Shown: positions 17,781 to 26,548, counted from the stretch's first letter. The stretch: 64,000 nt of DNA from Sphingopyxis macrogoltabida (GCA_003241685.1 QFPJ01000003.1:1-64000), one strand, 5' to 3'. Program-made: numbers and translations. Notes: generated from the sequence alone by a model not told the origin.

Positions 17781-18376
17781 TGCGGCGCCAGCCCGGTCGC
17801 GCGCAGCCAGGCGAGCAGCGACAGCATCGGCATCCCGATGATGGTCCAGGGATCGCCTTCGACCCGGTCGAACAATTGCACGCCCGCTCCCTCAATCTCG
17901 TAACAGCCCACGGTCCAGCGAATGCTGTCCCAATGGCGCGCCACATAGTCGGCGATGAAGCCATCCGACAAGGGGCGCATCCACAGCTTCGCCTCGCCAA
18001 CCGCACGCCAGACGGGCGCCCCGTCGCGCGCGGCAACGGCGGCGCTGAACAGCCGGTGCCGGGTGCCCGACATCCGGCGCAGATGATCGGCCGCCGCGAC
18101 CGGGCTGTCGGGCTTGGCCAGCATCGCGCCATCGTCGAGCGCCAGCGTCGAATCGGCACCGATCACCGTCACGCCGGGCAGGCGCGACGACAGCTTGATC
18201 GCCTTTGCCTCGGCGAGAGCGTCGGCGATATTGCGGGGCGACTGACCGGCGGCGACCAGCGACGCGGTGAGCGCCTCTTCATCGACATGCGCGGGCGTGG
18301 CGTCGAAATCGAGACCGGCGGCGCGCAGCATCGCGGCGCGGCCGCTGCTCTGCGAAGCAAGGATCAGCCGGCTCAT
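17777..18376 (-). CDS. maf: Maf/YceF-type nucleotide pyrophosphatase
   Basis: 199 residues. Maf proteins hydrolyse non-canonical or modified nucleoside triphosphates, and dTTP/UTP in some subfamilies. The N-terminal motif LILASQSSGRAAML is the substrate loop; it has SGRAA where many homologues have SPRR. IGADSTLALDDG carries the metal-site aspartate, and VGCYEIEGAGVQLFDRVEGD is the C-terminal signature. The exact substrate class cannot be told from this. It overlaps ppsR and aroE by four bases each. Confidence 0.92.
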   Translation of the reverse strand: MSRLILASQSSGRAAMLRAAGLDFDATPAHVDEEALTASLVAAGQSPRNIADALAEAKAIKLSSRLPGVTVIGADSTLALDDGAMLAKPDSPVAAADHLRRMSGTRHRLFSAAVAARDGAPVWRAVGEAKLWMRPLSDGFIADYVARHWDSIRWTVGCYEIEGAGVQLFDRVEGDPWTIIGMPMLSLLAWLRATGLAPQ

Positions 18377-19191
18377 GCCGTCGCCGCCGCGCGGTCCTCG
18401 ACCAGCTTGATCACAGCCGCCGCGGTCTCCTCGATCGACCGGCGCGTCACGTCGATCACCGGCCAGTCATTGTCGGCAAACATGCGGCGCGCATAGGCGA
18501 GTTCCGCCTTGACGCGCTCCTCGTCGACATAGGAGGTTTCGGGCGCCTGGTTGAGCGACAGAAGCCGGTTGCGGCGGACCTGCACCAGCCGGTCGATTCC
18601 CGTGGTCAGGCCGACGACGAGCGGATGCTTCAGATGATAGAGCGCATCGGGCGGCGGCGATTCGGGCACGATGGGGATGTTCGCGGTCTTGTACCCGCGA
18701 TTGGCGAGATAGATGCTGGTCGGCGTCTTTGACGTTCGGGACACGCCCGCGAGCAAGATGTCGGCGCGTTCCCAATTTTCCCAGCCGATGCCATCGTCGT
18801 GCGCGACGGTGAACTGGATCGCCTCGACACGCGCGAAATAAGCGGCGTCGAGCACATGCTGGCGGCCGGGGCGGGCCTTGGCCTGCTGACCCAGCATACG
18901 CGACAGGGCGTCAGTGACGGCATCGAGCGCCGGAACGAGCGGCAGGTTCATCGCGCCGGCACGGCGTTCCAGACTGGCGCGCAATTCGCCGTTGACCAGC
19001 GTGAAGAGGATCATCCCCGGACTGGCCTGCACCTCCGTCATGATCCGATCGAGATGCGATTCGGACCGGACCATCGGCCAGAAATGACGCACCACTTCGA
19101 CATCGTCGAACTGGGCGATCGCCGCCTTGGCGATATTTTCGAGCGTTTCCCCCGTGGAATCGGATATGAGATGCAGGTGCAACCGGTCCAT
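18373..19191 (-). CDS. ppsR: Pyruvate phosphate dikinase / PEP synthase regulatory kinase-phosphorylase (DUF299)
   Basis: 272 residues. It is a bifunctional regulator that phosphorylates and dephosphorylates a threonine on PPDK or PEP synthase to switch PEP formation. The N terminus is MDRLHLHLISDSTGET. The central P-loop is GVSRTSKTPTSIYLA, followed by RGYKTANIPIVPE and HPLVVGLTTGIDRL. The ATG at 19191 is chosen because the family motif begins there; upstream coding potential runs into the origin. Homologues (RP001 of Rickettsia) flank the origin opposite hemE in alphaproteobacteria. The target PPDK/PEPS gene is not in the window. Confidence 0.93.
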   Translation of the reverse strand: MDRLHLHLISDSTGETLENIAKAAIAQFDDVEVVRHFWPMVRSESHLDRIMTEVQASPGMILFTLVNGELRASLERRAGAMNLPLVPALDAVTDALSRMLGQQAKARPGRQHVLDAAYFARVEAIQFTVAHDDGIGWENWERADILLAGVSRTSKTPTSIYLANRGYKTANIPIVPESPPPDALYHLKHPLVVGLTTGIDRLVQVRRNRLLSLNQAPETSYVDEERVKAELAYARRMFADNDWPVIDVTRRSIEETAAAVIKLVEDRAAATA

Positions 19192-19533
19192 CGCCGCACA
19201 TGGCCCGCAGCAGGCGAAAAAGGCAAGCGCCGAAGCCGCCCGGACGCACCCTGTGGATAAATCCCGGTAAAAGCACCGGGATGAAACAGGGGAGAAAAAA
19301 TTGTCCCCAGCCGCGCCGATTCCATTCGGCGGCTTGTCCACAGCGAACGTTATTTATCCACAGGCTGTGAAAAAGTCGCAAATCGTCGGCGACTCCCCGC
19401 CCTTGAGCGGCGCGGCCGGAGTCAAGCTGTTGGCAAAAGCGGCGTTGCTGCCTAAAGCCGCGCTGTTCGACCGCCAACAAACCACCACAATATTTTCTAT
19501 ATTTCATTGATGGAAAGAAAGAGGGCGCAGGCG
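19192..19533. other. Probable chromosomal replication origin (oriC)
   Basis: The 342-base gap between divergent ppsR and hemE holds no gene. It contains two perfect DnaA boxes, TTATCCACA on the plus strand at 19354-19362 and on the minus strand at 19252-19260. Two near matches are TTGTCCACA at 19334-19342 and TTTTTCACA on the minus strand at 19366-19374. An AT-rich tract at 19480-19520 (ACAATATTTTCTATATTTC) against a very GC-rich background could serve as the unwinding element. The flanking genes are those of the Caulobacter and Rickettsia origins. Initiation itself is inferred. Confidence 0.85.
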
Positions 19534-20559
19534 ATGGCCGCACCGAAACGCTTGCTAGCAACGTTGCGCGGAGCGCGGCAGAACATCCCCCCGCTGTGGC
19601 TGATGCGCCAGGCGGGACGCTATCTCCCCGAATATCGCGCCTTGCGGGAAACCAAGGGTGGCTTTCTGGAGCTTTGCTACGACCCAGAGGCCGCGGCCGA
19701 GGTGACGCTGCAACCGATCCGCCGTTTCGGGTTCGATGGCGCGATCCTGTTTTCCGACATTCTGGTCATTCCGCATGCGCTGGGGCAGAATCTGTGGTTC
19801 GAGGCCGGCGAGGGTCCGCGGCTTGCGCCGCCGCTGGTCGATGCGGCTCTGGCGTCGCTCGAGGCTGCGCCCGAACGGCTCGATCCCGTCTATGCGACCG
19901 TGGCGCGCGTCGCGGCGGCACTGCCGGCCGAAACGACATTCCTGGGTTTCGCGGGCAGCCCGTGGACCGTCGCCACCTATATGATCGCCGGCGCGGGATC
20001 GAAGGACCAGGCGGCCGCGCGGCGCATGGCCTTTGCCGATCCGGCGGCTTTTCAGGCGATCGTCGATGCGATCGTCGAACTGAGCGTCACCTATCTGTCG
20101 GGGCAGATCGAACAGGGCGTGGAAGCGGTGCAATTGTTCGACAGTTGGGCGGGAAGCCTGAGCCCCGCACAATTCGAACAATGGGTGATCGCGCCCAACG
20201 CGGCGATCGCGGCGCGGCTCAAGACATTGCACCCGGACACGCCAATCATCGGTTTTCCGAAAGGGGCTGGCGGAAAACTGCCCGCCTATGCCCGCGAGAC
20301 CGGGGTCGACGCCATCGGGCTCGATGAGACGGTGGACCCGGTCTGGGCGGATGCGGTGCTGCCTGCGGATATTCCCGTGCAGGGCAATCTCGACCCGCTG
20401 GCGCTGGTATCGGGCGGTGCGGCGCTCGACCGGGCGATCGACCGCATCCTTGCAGCCTTTCCGTCGCGTCCCCATATCTTCAATCTCGGCCATGGCATCG
20501 TGCCCGACACGCCGATTGCCCATGTCGAGCATCTGATCAGGCGCGTGCGAGGCGGTTAG
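19534..20559 (+). CDS. hemE: Uroporphyrinogen decarboxylase
   Basis: 341 residues. It removes four acetate carboxyls from uroporphyrinogen III to give coproporphyrinogen III. The signature PPLWLMRQAGRYLPEYR is near the N terminus, with DGAILFSDILVIP and FAGSPWTVATYMI further along, and the C-terminal FNLGHGIVPDTP. An in-frame ATG at 19510 exists, but the ATG at 19534 (MAAPKRLL) has GAGG upstream and fits the family start. It directly abuts the origin, as in other alphaproteobacteria, and is followed after three bases by hemJ. Confidence 0.96.
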   Translation: MAAPKRLLATLRGARQNIPPLWLMRQAGRYLPEYRALRETKGGFLELCYDPEAAAEVTLQPIRRFGFDGAILFSDILVIPHALGQNLWFEAGEGPRLAPPLVDAALASLEAAPERLDPVYATVARVAAALPAETTFLGFAGSPWTVATYMIAGAGSKDQAAARRMAFADPAAFQAIVDAIVELSVTYLSGQIEQGVEAVQLFDSWAGSLSPAQFEQWVIAPNAAIAARLKTLHPDTPIIGFPKGAGGKLPAYARETGVDAIGLDETVDPVWADAVLPADIPVQGNLDPLALVSGGAALDRAIDRILAAFPSRPHIFNLGHGIVPDTPIAHVEHLIRRVRGG

Positions 20560-20562
20560 GCG

Positions 20563-21015
20563 ATGGCGGACTGGGCGGGTTTTCTGGGGGTGACCATGTT
20601 GTGGGTCAAGGCGGCGCATGTCATCTTCGTCATCTTTCTGATGGCGGGGCTGTTCATGATGCCGCGTTTCTTCGTTTATCATCATCAGGTGCCGCCGGGA
20701 TCCGACGAAGATCGGCAATGGATCGAACGCGAAGATCGGTTGCGCCGCATCATCCTCAATCCTTCGCTGATCATCGTGTGGGTTCTGGGCCTGATGCTGG
20801 CGTTCAACAGCGGATACTGGAGCCAGGGATGGTTTCACGCCAAGCTGCTGCTCGTTCTGGGCCTTTCGGGCTATCATGGCTGGACCATCGGCTATGCGAA
20901 GAAGCTGGCGAAGGGCGAACGGCCGCTGAGCGAGAAGCGGCTGCGGATGCTGAACGAGGTTCCCGGCGTTGCCGCCGCGGTGATCGTGATCCTGGCCGTC
21001 GTCCGGCCCTTTTGA
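20563..21015 (+). CDS. hemJ: Protoporphyrinogen IX oxidase, HemJ type
   Basis: 150 residues with four hydrophobic segments (about 12-32, 63-83, 91-109 and 131-148). HemJ oxidises protoporphyrinogen IX to protoporphyrin IX in the inner membrane and binds heme. The family-conserved histidine is in VKAAHVIFVI. The HAKLLLVLGLSGYHGWT segment, with the second His and Lys, is present. It lies directly after hemE and before rho, the usual alphaproteobacterial order, which supports the name over generic copper-resistance CopD assignments. Confidence 0.9.
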   Translation: MADWAGFLGVTMLWVKAAHVIFVIFLMAGLFMMPRFFVYHHQVPPGSDEDRQWIEREDRLRRIILNPSLIIVWVLGLMLAFNSGYWSQGWFHAKLLLVLGLSGYHGWTIGYAKKLAKGERPLSEKRLRMLNEVPGVAAAVIVILAVVRPF

Positions 21016-21090
21016 ACCTTCGTTCGGGCGACAGCCGATTGACTTGATCCCGGCCGAAAGTTAGGGGCCGATCAATCCCTGTTCTTTGGG

Positions 21091-21159
21091 CGGCGCAATC
21101 CTTCGCGCCGAACGCTATCGCAGCGGCCGTCCCCCGGCCGGATAGGCACCGAAAGGTGC
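21091..21159 (+). promoter_or_regulatory. Structured leader upstream of rho: three stem-loops
   Basis: Between hemJ and rho the plus strand can fold into three consecutive hairpins. CGGCGC/GCGCCG is at 21091-21110 with an eight-base loop. CGGCC/GGCCG is at 21124-21140. GCACC-GAAA-GGTGC is at 21146-21159, closed by a GNRA tetraloop. None is followed by a T-run, so they are not obvious terminators. A role in rho autoregulation is an inference. Confidence 0.45.
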
Positions 21160-21208
21160 GCTGAAACGATAATTTTATCCTTATATTTCTGTTACCTGGA
21201 ATCCATCC

Positions 21209-22465
21209 ATGCATTTGAAAGAACTCAAGACGAAATCGCCCGCCCAGCTGGTCGAAATGGCCGAGGAACTGGGCGTCGAGGGAGCATCGACGCTGCGCAA
21301 GCAGGATCTGATGTTCTCCATCCTGAAGGAACTGGCCGAAGAGGGCGAGGAAATCATCGGATCGGGCACGATCGAAGTGCTGCCCGACAGTTTCGGTTTT
21401 CTGCGGTCGCCCGACGCCAATTATCTGGCGGGTCCCGACGATATCTATGTCTCGCCGAATCAGGTCCGCAAATATGGCCTGCGCACCGGCGACACGGTCG
21501 AGGGCGAAATCCGCGCGCCGAAGGACGGCGAGCGCTATTTCGCGCTGACCAAGCTGATCAGCGTCAATTTCGACAATCCGGAGGCCGTGCGCCACCGCGT
21601 CAACTTCGACAATCTGACGCCGCTCTACCCGAACCAGAAGCTGTCGCTCGACACCGTCGATCCGACGGTCAAGGACAAGTCGGCGCGGGTGATCGACCTG
21701 GTCAGCCCGCAGGGCAAGGGCCAGCGCGCGCTGATCGTCGCGCCGCCGCGTACCGGCAAGACGGTGCTGCTGCAGAATATCGCCAAGGCGATCACCGACA
21801 ATCATCCCGAGGTCTATCTGATCGTCCTTTTGGTCGACGAGCGGCCCGAGGAAGTCACCGACATGCAGCGCAGCGTGAACGGCGAGGTCGTCTCCTCGAC
21901 CTTCGACGAACCCGCGACGCGGCACGTCCAGGTCGCCGAAATGGTGATCGAAAAGGCGAAGCGTCTGGTCGAACATAAAAAGGATGTCGTCATCCTGCTC
22001 GATTCGATCACCCGCCTCGGCCGCGCCTACAACACCGTCGTCCCTTCGTCGGGCAAGGTGCTGACCGGCGGCGTCGACGCCAATGCGTTGCAGCGGCCGA
22101 AGCGCTTTTTCGGCGCGGCGCGAAATATCGAGGAAGGCGGATCGCTGTCGATCATCGCCACCGCGCTCATCGATACCGGCAGCCGCATGGACGAGGTGAT
22201 CTTCGAGGAATTCAAGGGCACGGGCAACTCGGAAATCGTGCTCGACCGCAAGGTCGCAGACAAGCGCATCTTCCCGGCGCTCGACGTCGGCAAGTCGGGT
22301 ACGCGCAAGGAAGAATTGCTGGTCGAAAAGGACAAGCTGTCGAAAATGTGGGTCCTGCGCCGCATCCTCATGCAGATGGGGACGATCGACGCGATGGAAT
22401 TCCTGCTCGACAAGATCAAGGACAGCAAGACCAACGAAGATTTCTTCGATTCGATGAACCAATAA
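21209..22465 (+). CDS. rho: Transcription termination factor Rho
   Basis: 418 residues. It is a hexameric RNA helicase that ends transcription at rut sites. The N-terminal helix-extension-helix (MHLKELKTKSPAQLVEMAEE) and cold-shock-like RNA-binding domain (IEVLPDSFGFLRSPDANYL) lead into a RecA-like ATPase. The ATPase has Walker A APPRTGKTVLL, Walker B DVVILLDSITRLGRAYN and R-loop residues GSLSIIATALIDTGSRMD. It is preceded by a 193-base structured leader and followed by terC, 22 bases away. Confidence 0.97.
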   Translation: MHLKELKTKSPAQLVEMAEELGVEGASTLRKQDLMFSILKELAEEGEEIIGSGTIEVLPDSFGFLRSPDANYLAGPDDIYVSPNQVRKYGLRTGDTVEGEIRAPKDGERYFALTKLISVNFDNPEAVRHRVNFDNLTPLYPNQKLSLDTVDPTVKDKSARVIDLVSPQGKGQRALIVAPPRTGKTVLLQNIAKAITDNHPEVYLIVLLVDERPEEVTDMQRSVNGEVVSSTFDEPATRHVQVAEMVIEKAKRLVEHKKDVVILLDSITRLGRAYNTVVPSSGKVLTGGVDANALQRPKRFFGAARNIEEGGSLSIIATALIDTGSRMDEVIFEEFKGTGNSEIVLDRKVADKRIFPALDVGKSGTRKEELLVEKDKLSKMWVLRRILMQMGTIDAMEFLLDKIKDSKTNEDFFDSMNQ

Positions 22466-22487
22466 GCACGGGGCGGGTTGAGCGCAT

Positions 22488-23210
22488 ATGCTGGATTTAT
22501 TGATGCAGGCGGGCGCCGCGGCGCAGAGCTTCGGCGGACCCGACGGTATGTGGGCGCATATCGTCAACGATTTTTCGAACATCACCGAGCCGGCCGCCTT
22601 TTCGGCCTTTCTGCAGGTGTTGATGATCGACATCGTGCTGGCGGGCGACAATGCAATCGTCGTCGGTGCACTCGCGGCGGGTCTCCCGGCGGATCAGCGG
22701 CGCAAGGTCATCATCATCGGTGTCCTTGCCGCGCTGGTTCTGCGCATCGCCTTCGCCCTTGTCGTCACCCAGCTGATGCAGATCGTCGGGCTGATCTTCG
22801 TCGGCGGATTGCTTTTGATCTGGGTCGCGTGGAAGATGTGGCGCGAACTGCGCGACGGCGCGCATTCGGCGGGATCGCCCGAGATTGAAGGCGATGAGCA
22901 TTCGGGTCTGAAACCCGCCAAAAGTTTTGCGGCCGCGGCTTGGGCCGTGGCCGTCGCCGACGTGTCGATGAGCCTCGACAATGTGCTCGCCGTCGCGGGT
23001 GCGGCGCGCGATCATCCGGGTATCCTGATCGTCGGCCTGATCTTCGCGGTCGCGCTGATGGGCGTCGCGGCGAATATCATCGCCAAGTATATCGAGCGCT
23101 ATCGCTGGATCGCCTATGTCGGGCTTGCCGTGATCCTCTATGTCGCGGTCAAGATGATCTACGAAGGCTGGATCGACCCGAGCGTCGGGATGGGCACATT
23201 GCTCGGCTGA
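22488..23210 (+). CDS. TerC-family integral membrane protein
   Basis: 240 residues with about seven hydrophobic segments. The two TerC signature segments are MIDIVLAGDNAIVVGALA (near residue 48) and VADVSMSLDNVLAVAGAA (near residue 160), each with a conserved Asp within the membrane. Members are implicated in metal (often manganese) efflux or metalation of exported proteins; the first members were tied to tellurite resistance. The specific metal is not visible. A strong terminator follows directly. Confidence 0.9.
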   Translation: MLDLLMQAGAAAQSFGGPDGMWAHIVNDFSNITEPAAFSAFLQVLMIDIVLAGDNAIVVGALAAGLPADQRRKVIIIGVLAALVLRIAFALVVTQLMQIVGLIFVGGLLLIWVAWKMWRELRDGAHSAGSPEIEGDEHSGLKPAKSFAAAAWAVAVADVSMSLDNVLAVAGAARDHPGILIVGLIFAVALMGVAANIIAKYIERYRWIAYVGLAVILYVAVKMIYEGWIDPSVGMGTLLG

Positions 23211-23230
23211 TCGATTTTGACCGTTTGTGA

Positions 23231-23262
23231 AAAAGCCAGCCCCGTAACGGGCTGGCTTTTTT
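23231..23262 (+). terminator. Intrinsic terminator after terC-family gene
   Basis: AAAAGCCAGCCC pairs with GGGCTGGCTTTT around the loop CGTAAC, running into six T residues. It closes the hemE-hemJ-rho-terC direction. Confidence 0.92.
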
Positions 23263-23286
23263 GCATCGGCTCCCCATTTTCCGAGT

Positions 23287-23688
23287 ATGTCCCAGCTTCA
23301 CATGACCCGCGTTGCCGTCGGCTGTTCCGATTATCAGGGGCTGGAATCGCGGATTTCGACCCACGCTCGCGATGGCGAAATCCGCTTTACGACGCGCTTC
23401 AAACCGAAGCGCGCCGACGAACTGATCGGCGGCAAGTTGCATTTCATCGTGAAGCATATGCTGATCGGGCGTACCCGGATATTGCGCTTCGATGATCGCA
23501 GCGACGGGCGGGTCGACATCGTCTGTGTGGCCGCACTGGAACGCATCCACCCGCTGCCGAAGCGCGCGCATCAGGGGTGGCGTTATCTGAGCGATGCGGA
23601 CGCGCCGAAGGGTACGGATGACGCGAGCGGTATCGGCGACCTGCCGCCGACGCTTTATCGCGAGCTGGCGGCGCTGAGCCTGATCTAG
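23287..23688 (+). CDS. DUF1489 family protein
   Basis: 133 residues. The layout HMTRVAVGCSDYQGLESRI, TRFKPKRADELIGGKLHFIVK and HQGWRYLSDADAPKG matches DUF1489 (COG5458), an alphaproteobacterial family of about 140 residues with no assigned function. It has its own short upstream region after the terC terminator and is convergent with the glutamate-synthase-like gene. Confidence 0.85.
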   Translation: MSQLHMTRVAVGCSDYQGLESRISTHARDGEIRFTTRFKPKRADELIGGKLHFIVKHMLIGRTRILRFDDRSDGRVDIVCVAALERIHPLPKRAHQGWRYLSDADAPKGTDDASGIGDLPPTLYRELAALSLI

Positions 23689-23710
23689 CCCAGATGCCGG
23701 CGTGGGCGCC

Positions 23711-25318
23711 CTAGCCGCGCCCGCTTTCCCCCGGCGTTCCTTCCATCGCGGCGCGAAAGCTGTCGGCGCGCGCCATCGCCCAATAGCGGGCGCTCGCTAC
23801 CGATCCCGGATCGTCGAGCAGCACCCCCCGCGGAAAAAAGCTGTAGATGCGGTCGATCGAATCCGATCGTGCCGAATTGAGCCGTTCGTGCAGATGGTGC
23901 GGTCGAATCTGCCACGGGTTGTCGAGTCCCATCGCGCCGCTGATCTCCCACAGCGCCGACACGGTCGATGCCTGGAAGCGGCGCACGCGGTCGGCCTTGT
24001 CGGCCACCACCAGCCCGCGCTGGCGACCGGGATCCTGCGTTGCGACCCCCGTGGGGCACATGTCGGTGTGGCATTGGAGCGACTGGACGCAGCCAAGCGA
24101 GAACATGAAGGCGCGCGCGGCGTTCGACCAGTCGGCGCCGAGCGCGCAGTTGACCGCAAGGCCCGCGCCCGAATGAACCTTACCCGAGGCGGCGAGGCGA
24201 ATTTCGTCCTTCAGCCCGCAGCCGACGAGCGCATTGCGCACGAAGATCAATCCCTCGCGGAGCGGCATGCCGATACGGTTCGAAAATTCGACCGGCGCGG
24301 CGCCGGTGCCGCCTTCTGCGCCGTCGACGACAATATAGTCGAGGCGGATGCCGGTCTCGATCATCGCCTTCATGACGGCATAGACTTCGTGCGGCTGGCC
24401 AACGCATAATTTGATGCCGACGGGCTTGCCGCCCGACAGGTCGCGCAGCCTTGCGGCCCATTCGACCAGCTCGATCGGGGTCGCGAACGCCGAATGTGCG
24501 GCCGGCGAGACGCAATCATGCCCCTCTGGAACCCCGCGCGTTTCCGCGATCTCGGCGCTGACCTTGGCGCCGGGCAGGACGCCGCCATGCCCGGGCTTCG
24601 CGCCCTGGCTCAGCTTGATCTCGACCATCTTGACCTGGTCGTCCTGCGCGCGGTCGCGGAAGCGATCGGGGTCGAAGCGACCGCTTTCGTCGCGGCAGCC
24701 GAAATAACCGCTGCCGATCTCCCAGACGATGTCGCCGCCATGGATGCGGTGATAGGGACTGAATCCGCCCTCGCCGGTGTCGTGATAGAAATGGCCGAGT
24801 TTCGCGCCAAGATTAAGCGCCTCGATGGCCTTCGCGCCAAGCGAGCCGAAACTCATCGCCGAAATATTGAGCAGCGCCGCGTCATAGGGCCGCGAACATT
24901 GCGCGGTGCCGACATGCACGCGAGCGCGCTTGTCGGTCTCGGTCACGGGCGCGATGCTGTGGCTCATCCATTCATATTCGTCCGAATAGACGTCGAGTTC
25001 GGTTCCGAATGGATGCGAATCGAGATCGCCCTTGGCCCGCGCATAGACAAGGTCGCGTTCGTTGCGCGCGAAAGGGCGCCCGTCGAGCGGGCTTTCGACG
25101 ACATAGGCATAGAGAAAGGGCCGGAGTGCCTCGAACAGCCAGCGAATACGCGCGATCAGAGGGTAGTTGCGGCGCAGACTGTGATTGCGCTGCAACGCGT
25201 CGTAAATCGCGACGAGAAGAAGCGGGACCGACAGGAGCAGCGTCCACCGCGCCGGCGCCCACCACCCGGCAAGGATGATCGCCGCGACCAGGATCGGAAA
25301 TGCGATCAAGCGAAGCAT
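23711..25318 (-). CDS. FMN-binding glutamate synthase-family protein, membrane anchored
   Basis: 535 residues. Two N-terminal hydrophobic segments (about 4-20 and 27-42) precede a glutamate synthase central/FMN domain. Visible are the FMN-barrel stretch LLNISAMSFGSLG, EIKLSQGAKPGHGG, VDGAEGGTGAAPVEF, and cysteines in LGCVQSLQCHTDMCPTGV that would bind a 3Fe-4S cluster. There is no glutaminase domain, so it is not a complete GltB. Similar stand-alone proteins (archaeal-type GltS relatives) are widespread but uncharacterised. It may use ammonia or a different redox substrate. Confidence 0.85.
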   Translation of the reverse strand: MLRLIAFPILVAAIILAGWWAPARWTLLLSVPLLLVAIYDALQRNHSLRRNYPLIARIRWLFEALRPFLYAYVVESPLDGRPFARNERDLVYARAKGDLDSHPFGTELDVYSDEYEWMSHSIAPVTETDKRARVHVGTAQCSRPYDAALLNISAMSFGSLGAKAIEALNLGAKLGHFYHDTGEGGFSPYHRIHGGDIVWEIGSGYFGCRDESGRFDPDRFRDRAQDDQVKMVEIKLSQGAKPGHGGVLPGAKVSAEIAETRGVPEGHDCVSPAAHSAFATPIELVEWAARLRDLSGGKPVGIKLCVGQPHEVYAVMKAMIETGIRLDYIVVDGAEGGTGAAPVEFSNRIGMPLREGLIFVRNALVGCGLKDEIRLAASGKVHSGAGLAVNCALGADWSNAARAFMFSLGCVQSLQCHTDMCPTGVATQDPGRQRGLVVADKADRVRRFQASTVSALWEISGAMGLDNPWQIRPHHLHERLNSARSDSIDRIYSFFPRGVLLDDPGSVASARYWAMARADSFRAAMEGTPGESGRG

Positions 25319-25333
25319 GGCGATGTTTCGCGA

Positions 25334-25732
25334 TCAGCCGGCTTGCGCAGCCAGCATGGCGGCCATTTTCTCCCACACCTTGTTGATTGCTTTGAGAGGG
25401 CGAACCATAACCTTGAAATCGCTTATTTTTCCGGCGCTGTCCCAGCGAATGATGTCAACACCGTTGATCTGAATACCGTCGATATCGCTTTGAAATTCCA
25501 GCATGGCCTGGTCGCCGTCGACGATTTCGCGCAGGTAATGAAAATTCTCGCCGCCCAGAACATGGCTGGCGGCGTGAAGATAGGCGAACACCTTGTCCGC
25601 CCCTTGCTGCGGGGTGTGGACGACGGGGGAATGAAAAACCGCGTCGTCGGCGAGAAGCGCCCGCAAAGCCTTCGGATCGCCGCCGCCGGTCATATAGGCA
25701 TGCCAGGCGGCGAGTCCGGGATGGCCGCTCAT
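25334..25732 (-). CDS. NTF2-like / SnoaL-like protein
   Basis: 132 residues. The pattern of an N-terminal helical pair (LAAWHAYMTGGG), LLADDAVFHSPV, VFAYLHAA and the later strands MLEFQSDIDGIQINGVDIIRWD is that of the nuclear transport factor 2-like fold, a cone-shaped barrel used as an isomerase, hydrolase or binding protein. The function is not determinable. It is coupled to the dienelactone hydrolase gene by an ATGA overlap (25729-25732). Confidence 0.82.
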   Translation of the reverse strand: MSGHPGLAAWHAYMTGGGDPKALRALLADDAVFHSPVVHTPQQGADKVFAYLHAASHVLGGENFHYLREIVDGDQAMLEFQSDIDGIQINGVDIIRWDSAGKISDFKVMVRPLKAINKVWEKMAAMLAAQAG

Positions 25733-26427
25733 GCCAGATGCTCGGCAAAGAAAGCGCGGGTACGAGTGTCGGCGAGTTGTGCGCCCGCTTCATCGCGGCG
25801 GTTCCCGCTTGTTGCCGCAAAGCCATGGTCGAGCCCGTCATAATCGTGAATCGTCACGCGAGGATGCGGATCGAGCCCTTCGTGCATCCTGGCTTGCGCC
25901 TCGGGTCCGACAAGGTGATCGGCGGTCGGGACATGCAGCAGCAGCGGCCGTGCGATCGCATGGCTTTCGCCGAGCATCTGATCGATCATCACGCCATAAT
26001 AGCCGACCGATGCGTCGATGTCGGTGCGCGCGGCGGTCATATAGGCAAGGCGGCCGCCGAGGCAGAAGCCCACCGCGCCGACCTTGTCCGCGCCCTGTGC
26101 CCGAGCCCAGCGGATCGCCGCTTCGATGTCCTTCACCCCGTCGTCGGCATCATATTGGCCGAAATAGCCGAAGGCTTCCTGCAATTCGGCCTCCACATCG
26201 GGATCGAGTTCGACGCCCGGTGCGAAACGCCAGAAAATGTCGGGCGCGATCGCCAGATAGCCTTGGGCGGCCCAATCGTCGCATTTCTGCCGAATGCCTG
26301 CATTTACTCCGAAAATTTCGGGAATGACGATGATTGCCCGCGACGAATCGGCATCGGGGCGCGCGACATAGGCGGGAATCTCGCCTTCATTATCGAGTGC
26401 GGCGATGGTGGTGTTCGTGGCGGACAT
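25729..26427 (-). CDS. Dienelactone hydrolase family protein
   Basis: 232 residues, an alpha/beta hydrolase. The nucleophile is Cys122 in GAVGFCLGGRLAYM, replacing the usual Ser. Asp in VPTADHLVG and His in GLDHGFA complete the triad. The family opens dienelactones in chlorocatechol degradation, but many homologues have other or unknown substrates, and no catechol pathway genes are nearby. The ATG at 26427 follows AGGAGAG. Confidence 0.9.
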   Translation of the reverse strand: MSATNTTIAALDNEGEIPAYVARPDADSSRAIIVIPEIFGVNAGIRQKCDDWAAQGYLAIAPDIFWRFAPGVELDPDVEAELQEAFGYFGQYDADDGVKDIEAAIRWARAQGADKVGAVGFCLGGRLAYMTAARTDIDASVGYYGVMIDQMLGESHAIARPLLLHVPTADHLVGPEAQARMHEGLDPHPRVTIHDYDGLDHGFAATSGNRRDEAGAQLADTRTRAFFAEHLA

Positions 26428-26548
26428 GGGGCTCTCCTGATTTGCTTTATGCCTGACTTGCCAATCGGCGGGGAAAGCGCGAAGCTAGCGGCCATGGGGT
26501 CGCGGCTCAAGCTCGGGCTTCAGGGTTTTTGGGGTCGGAGGCGGACGG

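Noticed and set aside
19192..19533. Small gene in the ppsR-hemE gap
   Set aside because: A 69-codon frame exists (19301-19510), but it runs across DnaA boxes, has no ribosome site and shows no family features.
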